From Salvator merianae (lineage: Eukaryota > Chordata > Lepidosauria > Squamata > Teiidae): a stretch of 64,000 nucleotides of DNA. Shown piece by piece: positions 55,026 through 64,000 of the stretch; position 1 is the stretch's first letter, and every line of letters begins with the position of its first letter. The notes under the pieces were generated by a model. The model made no database searches. It worked only from the letters and a program-made list of their open reading frames with translations, and was not told the origin of the DNA. The translations under genes were made by a program, and so were the position numbers. The stretch spans positions 106,356,701-106,420,700 of the forward strand of contig QVOM02000112.1 in NCBI GenBank assembly GCA_003586115.2, written 5' to 3'.

Positions 55026-55200
55026 ACATAAGAACATAAGAAATGCCCCTATGGCTCATCTAGTCCAACAGTCTCTTCTCACAATGGCCAGCCAGCTACA
55101 CAAGCCGTCCAGCTGGACATGAGCACACAACCTGCACTGCTCAGTCTCCCAGCATCTGGCCTTCAGAGGCATGTCATCTCCTATTACCAAAAACAGTCAA
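55026..55200 (-). repeat. CATAAGAACATAAG-type interspersed repeat, antisense
   Basis: ACATAAGAACATAAGAAATG, GGCTCATCTAGTCCAACAGT and TCTTCTCACAATGGCCAGCC mark the family. The downstream GCATCTGGCCTTCAGAGGCA is the usual next block. Confidence 0.75.
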
Positions 55201-55794
55201 AAATAGTTAGTGAACATTGGCTTATTAACTTGAGATGCTACAGGAAGTCAAGTTTTCATGTATAGATTCTTCAGTTCATGCAAGGGAAGGAGTGTTGTAA
55301 GAGTAATCTGGTAGCATGCTGCTCATTCACAGTAAAGCATTGCAAGGTAAGAAAGTCTGGGCTATCATTACATTTTTGATGTTAGTAAATAGGTACATGC
55401 AGTGGATTGGGCCCCCCAATCTGAACAATTGTGGGCATTTTTTGCTCCCCTAGAGTGCACTGCACTGGAGAAAGAAGGGAAATTTTGCAAAACTGCTGTC
55501 TCCCTGGCTTGGTGGCTGCACTGTTTCAATTGTCCAAGCTGTGCCAAGCTCTTTAGCCTAACCCAAACCAGCCTTGCGTGGTTCAGATAGCTATGCCAGC
55601 TGAACTGCCAAAATGGGGAAAAAACCTACAGTGGTTCCAGGATGCCTGAAACAAATCACTGCACACTCCTAGTGGTAGTTCCTACATAGCTTTAGGCCAT
55701 GGGCAGACAATCAAAGTAAAGCAGTACAGAGGTAGAACACTCCCCTGAAAAGAAATACCATGCTGACTGAGACTAAATAGGGCACGGAAAATAC
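55201..55794. other. Non-coding sequence, no recognised repeat
   Basis: No supported feature. Confidence 0.3.
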
Positions 55795-55797
55795 TAA

Positions 55798-56243
55798 GGG
55801 CAATTCCGTACTGGCTGGTATACTGGACCACCAAGTATCCTAGGAGCTTCCCTTCCACATGCTGGTGCAGTCTAAGGGAGGGCCCACCCCCAGCTAGTAT
55901 GCTCTGTCTGCACAGGACAGAGAGTAGACTGGACCAAGAGGCCCAAAATGGTGGGTTGGTTTGATCTATTGGTAGACCTCCTTTTTGGGGTCTACCAATG
56001 TACTGGGGATGGTCTGATATAGCACAGGACCCATTGTGCTGGTGCAACAAGGTGTGCTGCTGCAGTGGGTCCCCTGGGCCTTCAGAACTTTTGAAGCCTC
56101 CCCCCATGCCAGCTCTGAAGTGAGACTGGGAATGGAACTGGTTGTTCCAATGCAGGCAGTCTTGTTCTGATCCAGGAGCCATCCATCTCAGCAGGGTCTG
56201 GTCTTCTTGGTCCAATCTACTAAAGATCAGTGGAAAAAGCCCC
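55798..56243. mobile_element. GGGC-type MITE (446 bp), TSD TAA
   Basis: Left end GGGCAATTCCGTACTGGCTG, right end GATCAGTGGAAAAAGCCCC. A perfect TAA duplication lies directly outside (55795-55797 and 56244-56246), which matches the TWA preference of PIF/Harbinger. It shares GGTATACTGG with the 58777 hairpin. The 177-codon minus-strand frame (55682-56215), the longest in the window, overlaps it and has no domain. Confidence 0.8.
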
Positions 56244-56966
56244 TAATAAATAAGCACCAAGCTCAATTCCCAGCCAAATTTTGCTTTTTGGATCCCTGGA
56301 AGAAAGCTGGGCTGATTAAATGATCATTATATACCAGTGCATATACTTTATAAGGCTGCCTCTGGATGGCCAGAAAATGACTTAATAGTAAATTGCAAAA
56401 ATCAGCTCCAAAGTACCTTTCACCCCTTTTTGTCCCCTCCCCTGTTTTCTAGAGAGACAATAGTAGCAGGGACAATTATTTGGGCCCAGTGATATTTAAC
56501 AATGGACAGAACATGTTTGGCTTAAGGGCCCATTTCCTGTCTGGCACTAAACTGTGCTGACCAAAAACTTCAAAGTAGAAATTTTGTTGTGTAGCTTCAA
56601 AAGACAACAAGGCTGGGGTATGCCCGTCATGCACAAGGTGCGCCTCCCCGCCCAACAGCAAGATCACAGTATCTGCTACAAAGGCAGGCATTTTCCTGGA
56701 CTGAAAGACGCAGCCTAAGTGCCTTGATGCTTTGAGTTCTATTGTGCAGCCTTCTGAACTGTTTTGAGCCCATCTTGTGGGAAGATAGCATGTGAGTGAA
56801 CTGCGAGGCGAAGGAGGATATGGATATGGCATTGTTAATGGGATGCTCAGGAAAAAGAAACAGCACATTTGAAACATTCATAAAGGAAGGTCCTGAGCAG
56901 CAAATAAGTAATGACCAACAGAATATTGAGGAAAAACAAAAACAAAACTTCAAAGGCTCCAAGTGG
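56244..56966. other. Non-coding sequence, no recognised repeat
   Basis: Several overlapping frames of 70-150 codons fall here and resemble nothing known to me. Confidence 0.3.
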
Positions 56967-56969
56967 CTT

Positions 56970-57756
56970 GGGCCATTTCCATGCTTGCAGGGCTTGGACC
57001 GCTCCAGCTAGAACTACTTCCATAGGAACAGGTTCCTGCTGGAGCGGTTCAACTGTCGTGGGACAAGGCTGTTCATGGTCTTGGAGCCCCAGGGGGACAT
57101 ATTTTGGTGGTCTAATATGATGCACCACCAAAATGGGTCCTCCTGCTAAACTAGGCAGGGAAGCATGTGCCCTTCCAGGGCCTGTTTGCACCTTAGTGCT
57201 AGTGAGCATCTGGACGCTCACTAGCACAGTGCATCCGCACTCTGTGGAGGCCCTAGTGTTTAGGAACATCTGCAGATGCTCCTGAATGCTACTAGCTGTG
57301 GACAACTAAATTGTTGTCCACAGCAGTACTGGGAGCAGCTGGACTGCTCTTGGTAAGCAGCTTTCACACTTGCTTCTGGGTCCAAATACTGCAGGCTGTG
57401 GCATGGCTATGGATGTGCAGTTGTGTGCCTTGTCCTCTGTCACCATTGAAGAGGCTGGACATTTCCACGATCAGTGTCATTTGCACTGCAAGAGCTGGAA
57501 GCCTGGTTCCAGGCTGTTCCACCCTTGTGGTGTGGATGGCCGCCACACCGCAGTGTCTGTTCCACCTTAGAATGGTAGAATTCTACTATTCTAAGGAGGA
57601 AAGTGCGAACAGGCCCCTGGACACTTCCCTGTTCCGTTCCAGCAGCCACTGGACCACAGGTACCAGTAGCCCTGCCTAGGTGACCATTTTGGCTGTTTAG
57701 CCCAGGCTAAAAGGGGATGGGGTCTCTTCTGTTCTGCTACAGAGTGCGGAAAGGCT
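56970..57756. mobile_element. GGGCC-type MITE carrying another MITE inside, TSD CTT
   Basis: Outer ends GGGCCATTTCCATGCTTGCA and CAGAGTGCGGAAAGGCT, with CTT on both sides (56967-56969 and 57757-57759). Without the inner element it is about 348 bp. The inside includes TGCACCACCAAAATGGGTCC, related to the 17648 copy. Confidence 0.6.
57178..57616. mobile_element. Inner MITE nested in 56970-57756 (439 bp)
   Basis: Ends GGGCCTGTTTGCACCTTAGT and GAAAGTGCGAACAGGCCC are close inverted relatives. The interior GTGGACAACTAAATTGTTGT and GGGAGCAGCTGGACTGCTC also occurs at 63419-63774. Flanks CCA/CTG do not match, so the exact target is uncertain. Confidence 0.65.
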
Positions 57757-58212
57757 CTTGGTTACAAACGGATCACAAATTGGACACTCCCAGTTTTGTC
57801 ATCACTTAAACAAAATTACCATAATCTTTTTCTTTTTCATTTTTAAAATTAATCTACAGAATCTTCTAGTACTTCAGGTGCATTCCATTGTTTTCCTGGA
57901 CTATGTAAATATTCCTTATACGATGAGTCTTACAATGCTGTGAAAATGTGAAGAAGGGCTTCACTAATGACCAGTTGTGAAACTAAAACTGCAGGGAATA
58001 GCGATATTGTAGCTACTAAAGGTTGATGACCTTATTGGGTTCCAGGATATCAGAACATCATCAGCTTCCTGAAATTTGATCCGACCTCAGCAGATTCCTG
58101 TCTCCATGATTTCAGTCGGCTCTTCTATCTTTCTCTGTCATTCTCCTTCTCTCATCATTATTTCAGAGTCACAAAAGAATGTTGTTGTTTTTTAACATGA
58201 TAGTGGAACTAA

Positions 58213-58663
58213 GGGTCTTTTTGCTCTTGAAACTTGTGAGCGTCCCTGACACTCACTAGTCAAGTGCTTCCACATTTCGTGAAGGCCCGGGCAATTGGGA
58301 GCAGATGCCAGCTGCTCCTGATCGTTACCTGTTGTGGAGCACAAAATCGTGCTCCACAACTGTACTTGGACTATACTGGACTGCTCCTGGTAGACTGCGT
58401 TAGCACCCATTTCCAGGCGTGAATGCAGAGCAGTTTGGCATGCCTGCACCTGTGTTGCCGTTCACCATGTTGCCGTTCACCGTGGCAGCAGCTGGAAGTT
58501 CCCCAGATGCTGTCATGGTGCAGACCATGAGCAGGATGCCAGCATTCGCATTGTGAATGCTGGTATACTGCTCGCAGTCTGTTCTACGGCCTCACAGTGC
58601 AGATGGTTTCCTGTTCAGTGCAGGATAATGTCCTGTTCTACGGTGGAAAGTGCAAACAAGCCC
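58213..58663. mobile_element. GGGCC-type MITE (451 bp), TSD TAA
   Basis: Ends GGGTCTTTTTGCTCTTGAAA and GGTGGAAAGTGCAAACAAGC followed by CC. A perfect TAA duplication (58210-58212 and 58664-58666). The interior ATCGTGCTCCACAACTGTAC and CCAGCATTCGCATTGTGAAT places it with the 47466 and 57178 copies. Confidence 0.8.
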
Positions 58664-58776
58664 TAAGTATAAGAAAATAATTTTTGATCCTGTATAAAAG
58701 GTGCTAAAAGATGCCAAAAGGATACTTCACTGCATCTGCCTCTTCCAGCTTTACATTTCCTAGCCTTTGGTACTTT

Positions 58777-58916
58777 GGGTGATTTTGCACTGGCTGGTAT
58801 ACTGGGCCAGCAAACATGCTGGAAGCTTGGGGTCTCCCTTAAACCACATCAGCATGTTGAAGGGAGGTTCCTAATAGGCTTGCTGGTCCAGTACACCAGC
58901 CAGTGCGGAGTCACCC
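58777..58916. mobile_element. Hairpin MITE (140 bp), TSD TTT
   Basis: The left arm GGGTGATTTTGCACTGGCTG, then GTATACTGGGCCAGCAA, pairs with the right arm TTGCTGGTCCAGTACACC, then AGCCAGTGCGGAGTCACCC. TTT lies on both sides (58774-58776 and 58917-58919). The arms are about 60 bp with few mismatches, so a transcript would form a long hairpin. Confidence 0.8.
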
Positions 58917-58919
58917 TTT

Positions 58920-60055
58920 GTGTCCACAGATGAGAACTCTGTTGGAATTTTCCTTTTTCATAGGCTGCTTCTGCCAGCAGGGGAAGATCTTTTCTGGGTC
59001 AGAGAACTTGCTATAGCCTCAGAGCCAGGGCATATGGCATCCACATGCCCTCACCACCTGGCCTTGCAAACTTTGAAGGCAGAGAATGAAAGTTTGTTGG
59101 CTTTGAAGTTTCCATCCCACCCCATTAAGGTATGTACAGGAAGTGATGCTAGAAGCGGGCCATTTCCTGTGGCATCCCTTAATGTGGCTGGCCGAAAGAA
59201 GAGCAGGTAAGTCACTCCTGCCTCTGAAGTCTCTCTGCACAACGATAGTAGGAGTATTCACAGCAGATGCCCTCAGAGTGAGTTTTCCCTGTCCACACAA
59301 CTAAGAGTGCTTGCCATCCTCTGGAGTGGGTTATGAGCCCAATGGTTGTGGCGGTGTGCAGTCACTCCATTTCTTGGGTCCCTTCAGTGTGGTCTTTTCC
59401 AGTTTCTTCTTTTAAAGATTTTCTGTAAACCTTTGGTCTTCTCTGATTCAGCTGATATGTCCTTTTGGGGTGCAAATGGTGACATTTTGCTCTAAGGATC
59501 TATATTCCCAGATTCAGATACTACTAAAGGATGCTGTAGGAGATAGGATTCAGTGCTTCACACATACATTTTTAAAAATCAGGCTCTGCATGATCAAACA
59601 CGGTGATTTCAAGAAACCCACAGCCTGTGAGAAGGCAGTGGCATAGGTGGCATTTCATTACAGCTTCTCCAGAATGTGCATAGCTTTGCCTAAAGTTCAA
59701 GAGTCAAAATTCCTTAATGAGAAATTTCAGCTGCAGTGAAGTACATCATGGGTTGAGAGAGGAAGGCAGAAAGGAGGTGAGGCTAACCCTACAGCTTCTT
59801 TCAACAATATTTAAATAAATCAAACTGAGTCCACAGATATAATTCCTGATTCTATTTACAGGCAGCAAATGTGTGCACAGGTTGGGAGGATTTGAGAAAC
59901 ATTTTTCAGTGGCGCTTCTCCAGTTCTCTTAACAGAAATGGTTTTCTGAGGACTTTCAAATCAGGTCTCCATTCAGTGCAGCTGAGTTGAAGCATGTTCA
60001 TTCTGAAAACTTCTAAAACAAGGGATGCGGGAGAATTTAATTCAGGTGACTTATG
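58920..60055. other. Non-coding sequence, no recognised repeat
   Basis: No supported feature. Confidence 0.3.
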
Positions 60056-60260
60056 TTACAATCAATCAATCAATTAATTTATTAATATACTGCCTTTCCA
60101 AATATTGCTGGAGGCAGTTAACAAAAGTGACAAGAAAACATTAATCAATTTAAAACTAATACAAAGTGTAACAACACGATAGCAAAAATAATATAGCACA
60201 ATCTTTACAAAATAAAGCAAAAACAAAAACAGCACCAGAGATGGTCTTCACTTATATGTG
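60056..60260 (-). repeat. LINE 3' tail, antisense, with (AATC)n
   Basis: TCAATCAATCAATCAATT followed by TTATTAATATACTGCCTTTC is the reverse of a LINE tail with the same AATC microsatellite as the sense copy at 7660. Further in, ACAAAATAAAGCAAAAAC is A-rich. Confidence 0.6.
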
Positions 60261-60562
60261 CCTGGTGAAGGGTGTGTTAGAGGGAAAACAAACTCAGCTG
60301 CAGCACCCAACAAAGATGGTCTCTTCTCAACCCCAGCCCAAAGCAGCCACAGTGTGACAATGGCAAGTAGGCTCAGCTGAAGCTCCAAGACATGGTCCTC
60401 TCCTCTCAACCCCAGCCAAAGCAGATTTATGCATGTAGATTTATAAAAGACAGCAGAAGTTCATGGAGTATGGCCACATGGCAGGAACGGGCCAAGGCCA
60501 TATTCACAGTAACAACCACAATTCCAGGTCAAGCTGAGATGGGTTGCTTCTAGCATGCAGCA
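60261..60562. repeat. Short imperfect tandem duplication
   Basis: GATGGTCTCTTCTCAACCCC with AGCCCAAAGCAG (60313-60346) recurs as CATGGTCCTCTCCTCTCAAC, CCCAGCCAAAGCAG (60390-60424), each preceded by CTCAGCTG. The period is about 78 bp with two units. Confidence 0.5.
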
Positions 60563-61109
60563 GGGCCATCTGCACTGGGACAAAGTGTCCCATGCCAGCA
60601 CCTGCTGACTCCAAAGCCTGCAGCTTTGGCTAAAAATCAGCCAAATATCTGATACACTTTTTCTTTTAGCTTTTTCTATGGCTAGGATAATTAGTTTGGC
60701 TGATTATCTAGCAGGGCTGGCCTGCACCAGCTTTGGAACCGGCATGGGTGGGGCTCTGAAGCCCAGGATTAAAGGTTCCTGGCCTGTGGAGTTTCCAGGG
60801 GCCCCATTTTGCTCTGCTGTGCCATCGAAAAGGGTCACCTGTGGTGTACTGGAGTACAGAGGTGTGCCGTCTGCAGTCTTCATGGTCTAGAATACTACCC
60901 CTGGCATGCTGGTAGACTTTGGTGTCAAGGTCTAGCAGTAAACTGGACTGAGGTGTCATTTTGGACACTCTAGCCTGGTTTATGTTCCCTCCTCTGCAGA
61001 TGGAACATACTGGGAGGGAACAGGGCCTCCTGCAATTCCCACCAGCATGCAACATGGGGACCGCTTGACCCCTTCCTATCATGGGATAATATCCTGTGCA
61101 GAAAGGGCC
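60563..61109. mobile_element. GGGCC-type MITE (about 547 bp) containing a small MITE
   Basis: The left end GGGCCATCTGCACTGGGACA and right end TCCTGTGCAGAAAGGGCC are inverted relatives. The small CAGG-type element at 60620-60722 lies inside. The interior CCTGTGGAGTTTCCAGGGGC is shared in style with 17648. Flanks do not match. Confidence 0.5.
60620..60722. mobile_element. Small MITE, uninterrupted relative of 26428-26742
   Basis: GCCTGCAGCTTTGGCTAAAA, TCAGCCAAATATCTGATACA and TTTGGCTGATTATCTAGCAG match the 26 kb copy on both sides of its hAT insert. This copy therefore shows the empty site. Confidence 0.65.
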
Positions 61110-62752
61110 AAGGTTCTGGTTGAAACTTTGCTTGGAAACATGAGAATTTTAGGGGGAAAAGAAATCTGATTTATTTGTCCACCCTTATCTAGGGATGCTT
61201 CCCCATGGACTTTTCAGCCTGTCTGTTGCACACCTTGAAGGATGAGTAGTCATATGCTTCTCCTTGGAGGTACCCAAGTCCCATCCCTCTTGAGACATAA
61301 ACTCCTGAAACAAGGGTCAGGAGGAAGGCCATGGAGGTGTATTTGGAGAGCCATGATGCCAGCTTTGTCCCCTGCTGCTCCCTGGGCAGGTAACATTCAC
61401 CCAGGAGATGGTTTTAACTGGGGCACTCCAAACCACAATTTATTTTATTTTATTTATTTTATTAATTGGATTTATATGCTGCCCCTCTCCGAAGACTCCG
61501 AAGACAATGCACTCTGTACCACAGTCATGCTACCGGGAGGGCTTCCTTTATTACCTTGCCAGCTTGAATTGTATCAGCTCACTTTGATCCCCCTTTTCCA
61601 TCAACTTTCCTTTAAACTCCGAAAGAGTAAGGAGGACAGGGAAAGGGGAGAAAAGAACACAATTTCCATTCTCTTCTTTCTTTCTTTCCCAAACTTTCTG
61701 CATTTACTCTCAAGAAGCAATGGTTTTATTTTCTTTTGTAAGAGTTGTTTTTTCTGAGAACGTGGTTTTGGGACTGGCTACTTGGGATGGTTGCATGACT
61801 TCTTCCTCTAACACTCTCCTAAGAGACTCATGAAGTCTAGCAAAGCGGAATGTAGGAGTTTCAATCCTGTTATAGCAGATGGGAACATACTGGGTGACTG
61901 CCTGGGATGCTAACTGTGAGGTGGCATTAAAGCCAAAGGCAGCTACAAAAACACTTCCATAGTTGCAAAATTCATTAAGCAGAGCTACATATCTCAATGA
62001 AACATTGTGGACTGCAGGCTTTCATAAAACGTTTGATGCACTTATTGTTTTAGTTTAGTGTGTTTTACTACTTTAGGCTTAGTGAATTTTGTTTTGAAAA
62101 GTGGAAACTTTATTGGATCTTGTTAGTGACTCTTTGGATTAGGAATTGGCAACACAGTTTGGATGTGTTTGGCCTGGAACTGCCACCATCTCCCTAACTA
62201 TGGATTATGCTGGCTGAGGTTGTCAAAAGCTCCCATGTAACAGCGCCAGAGGGCCATAGGTTTCCACTGTTGGTATGTGGCTTAACCTTCCCCATATGGA
62301 ATTCAAGGACGGTGCCAACCCTTAAAAAGCTGAAGCGACTATCATACATAAAATAGGAGAAATGTCTACTTTGAATATCTGTGAAAAATATCTGCCCACA
62401 TGTTACAATTCCCATAACCGAAAGGGTTCTTTTTTTTTTTTTTCAGGGAAAAACTTTCTGAAAATCCTGTTCCATGGGACATTTAAAAATATGCGTAACA
62501 TTCAATTACAGCAGGACCACTCCTGCCTTTACTGGAAAAATACATTGACCCTGTGACCCAAAGGGAGGTCTGCCATTTCTCTTAGTGGACTCCAGATGTC
62601 CAAATTTGACTCTCATGAAATTACAGTAGTTTAATGGGATACCAAGCACACTAGCTGCCTAGGAGGCTTGTAGCCAGGTGCAACCGAAATTTCCAATAGA
62701 TACAACAGCATTAGAAAAAAAAAAAATCTTGCAAATAGAATGCTGGAGGTTT
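61110..62752. other. Non-coding stretch with LINE-tail and homopolymer
   Basis: A (TTTTA)n run and TGGATTTATATGCTGCCCCT (61440-61490) are an antisense LINE tail. A T-run lies at 62429-62444 and an A-run at 62716-62728. The 171-codon frame at 61242-61757 crosses the LINE tail and is not a gene. The rest shows no feature. Confidence 0.4.
61440..61510 (-). repeat. LINE 3' tail, antisense
   Basis: TTTATTTTATTTTATTTATT, then ATTGGATTTATATGCTGCCC, is the reverse of a common reptile LINE tail with its simple-repeat end. Confidence 0.6.
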
Positions 62753-63203
62753 GATGCGGATTCACGCTTACCTGACTGGCATGGTCAGGTTGAGGTGCGG
62801 TGGTGACCATTTGCACTATGAGCACTGGATTTGCCCTGTAGCTGACCAGCAGCACTTGAAGTGTGAATGGCCTGCCTGGATCGCCATTGCAAAGTCTGAA
62901 CTGGCGTCTGGTGCAGCTTCGGATGTTGCCTTGAAATCCAACTGCTGTGAATGTCTGTGCAGCTGCAGTCACGCAGCACATGCCCCCTCGCTGTGCAGCA
63001 CCTGGAAGAGGTATGGATCCACCTTCCTAGGAGCGATTCAGTCACTGCTGATCAGCCTGTGGACTACTGTTGAGTTGTCCGCAGATGGATCGCTCCGGGG
63101 AGGAGGTAGGCAACTCCGGGTGAGTTCTGGAGGTGGCCGGGTGCAGCCAGAACAATCAAGTGAGTAGCCTGGATTGCTCCACCAGGTAAGTGCAAAAAGG
63201 TCC
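62753..63203. mobile_element. GGGCC-type MITE, diverged left end (about 451 bp)
   Basis: Left end GATGCGGATTCACGCTTACC, right end CAGGTAAGTGCAAAAAGGTC. The flanks TTT/TTG match at two of three bases. An inner terminus-like GGTGACCATTTGCACTATGA at 62801 repeats the composite layout of the 27936 and 49955 copies. Confidence 0.55.
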
Positions 63204-63269
63204 TTGAACGGTGGATGGTACCTTTTATAAGCACAGATCTACATGCAGGTGTCACACAGCCCGGAGAAT

Positions 63270-63418
63270 AATGTATTGTATTGATTTTTATAGCAGCCTA
63301 CACCAGAAGCTCAAGACAGTGAACAATAAACAGATAAAACAGCAGTGGTGGCCCGTCATTGTAAAACAGTATAATACAACAAACTAAAAGAGAAATAAAA
63401 CAGAAAAACAGAATCCAA
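63270..63418 (-). repeat. LINE 3' tail, antisense, with an embedded hAT-like end
   Basis: TTGATTTTTATAGCAGCCTA and ACCAGAAGCTCAAGACAGTG are a reversed LINE tail, followed by A-rich AATAAA words. CAGTGGTGGCCCGTCATTGT (63344) resembles the left end of the 26460/32830 hAT family, but no right end follows. Confidence 0.5.
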
Positions 63419-63774
63419 GGGCCTGTTCACACTTCCCTGTTACTGAGCGAGTGGACACACATCAGGTAAGTGCCTTTGCACTGCCCTGCTGCTATTAGCT
63501 GTGGACAACAAAATTGTTGTTCACAGCTTGACTGGGAGCAGCTAGATTGCTCCCTGTCAGCAGCGCTCACATCTTCTTTCAGGTGTGAACACTGTGAGTC
63601 AGTGGCGTGGCCATTGTCATGGTGGTTGGGACTGCACTTGCGTGGCAGGTGCTGGAGACATGGTTCAGGGCTATTCCACTACTCACAGTGAGAATGGCTG
63701 CCGTGCTGCTGGGTCTGTTCCAGCCTTGTATGGTATTGTTAATATCATTTGAGGCTGTAAAGTGTGAACAGGCC
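63419..63774. mobile_element. GGGCC-type MITE (356 bp)
   Basis: Ends GGGCCTGTTCACACTTCCCT and GTAAAGTGTGAACAGGCC. The interior has GTGGACAACAAAATTGTTGT and GGGAGCAGCTAGATTGCTCC as in 57178-57616. The flanks CAA/CAT match at two of three bases when the right end is set after GGCCT. Confidence 0.7.
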
Positions 63775-63810
63775 TCATTTTAAAAGTAATGGTATAGGAG
63801 AGGAGATAAA

Positions 63811-64000
63811 GGGTGTTTTTCCACTGAGAAGAATAGAATGTACTAATTAGCAGGGTTCGGGCTGGCCAGGATCAGGTACGCTGATGAGTATTCATACTTG
63901 TCAGCATTGGAACAGTTTGCGAGCTGACCAGCAGGGGGAGCAGTGCAAATGGGAATGCATTAGTTAGGGAGCTGTTTCTGAAGCCAGAGCAGCTCTTTTC
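63811..64000. mobile_element. MITE running off the window end
   Basis: GGGTGTTTTTCCACTGAGAA starts a copy whose interior (GTACTAATTAGCAGGGTTCG, GAACAGTTTGCGAGCTGACC) is the reverse complement of 50240-50489. The other end lies beyond the window. Confidence 0.7.

Noticed and set aside
55682..56215. 177-codon open frame on the minus strand, longest in the window
   Set aside because: It overlaps the 55798-56243 MITE with its TAA duplication almost completely and shows no domain or splice context.
61242..61757. 171-codon open frame on the plus strand
   Set aside because: It runs through an antisense LINE tail and its (TTTTA)n stretch (61440-61510), with no recognisable domain.

Overview
This is non-coding DNA from a vertebrate nuclear genome, most likely a squamate reptile (lizard or snake). 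I infer that from the repeats: SINEs and L2/CR1-like LINE tails of the kind common in squamate genomes, an L1 ORF2 fragment, and a very high density of short palindromic DNA transposons. No intact protein-coding gene is supported. The longest open frame (177 codons) lies inside a transposon copy. There is no prokaryotic feature, no CRISPR array and no operon. From the sequence alone the window is an intergenic desert or a very long intron.

Transposon layer. About 30 non-autonomous DNA transposon copies are visible. The largest group has termini resembling GGGCC-TTTYTGCACT or GGCTGCATYCAC, interiors of several unrelated types, lengths of about 120-580 bp, and identical or near-identical 3-bp flanking duplications. 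Thirteen copies have perfect 3-bp matches (for example at 3047, 16798, 22374, 24169, 55798, 58213 and 58777), which suggests one PIF/Harbinger-like machinery moving many families. A second group has 8-bp target duplications typical of hAT elements (4404-5848, 23026-23693, 26460-26640, 32830-33017). A mariner-like palindrome lies at 14188-14370.

Retroelement layer. L2/CR1-like LINE fragments lie at 4240-6118 (split by a hAT insertion), 10000-10695, 31480-32640 and 47215-48715 (split by a MITE). An L1 3' end lies at 12000-13377. SINEs and antisense LINE 3' tails are scattered throughout. Two diverged copies of a 1.4-2 kb LTR-like repeat lie at 24690-26065 and 52843-54808. The best-supported RNA-derived feature is a full-length U1 snRNA retrocopy at 9165-9328 with a perfect 13-bp target duplication and an (AAC)n-type tail.

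Possible functional remnants. Several repeat-free AT-rich stretches (about 960-1420, 8330-8500, 18780-19240, 29560-30420 and 40570-41050) look like candidate conserved non-coding elements. Two short splice-acceptor-plus-ORF segments (44876-44935 and 37022-37074) are weak exon candidates. Nested insertions give a relative order of events: LINE fragments are older than the MITE/hAT copies inside them, one MITE sits inside another, and one SINE sits inside a MITE.
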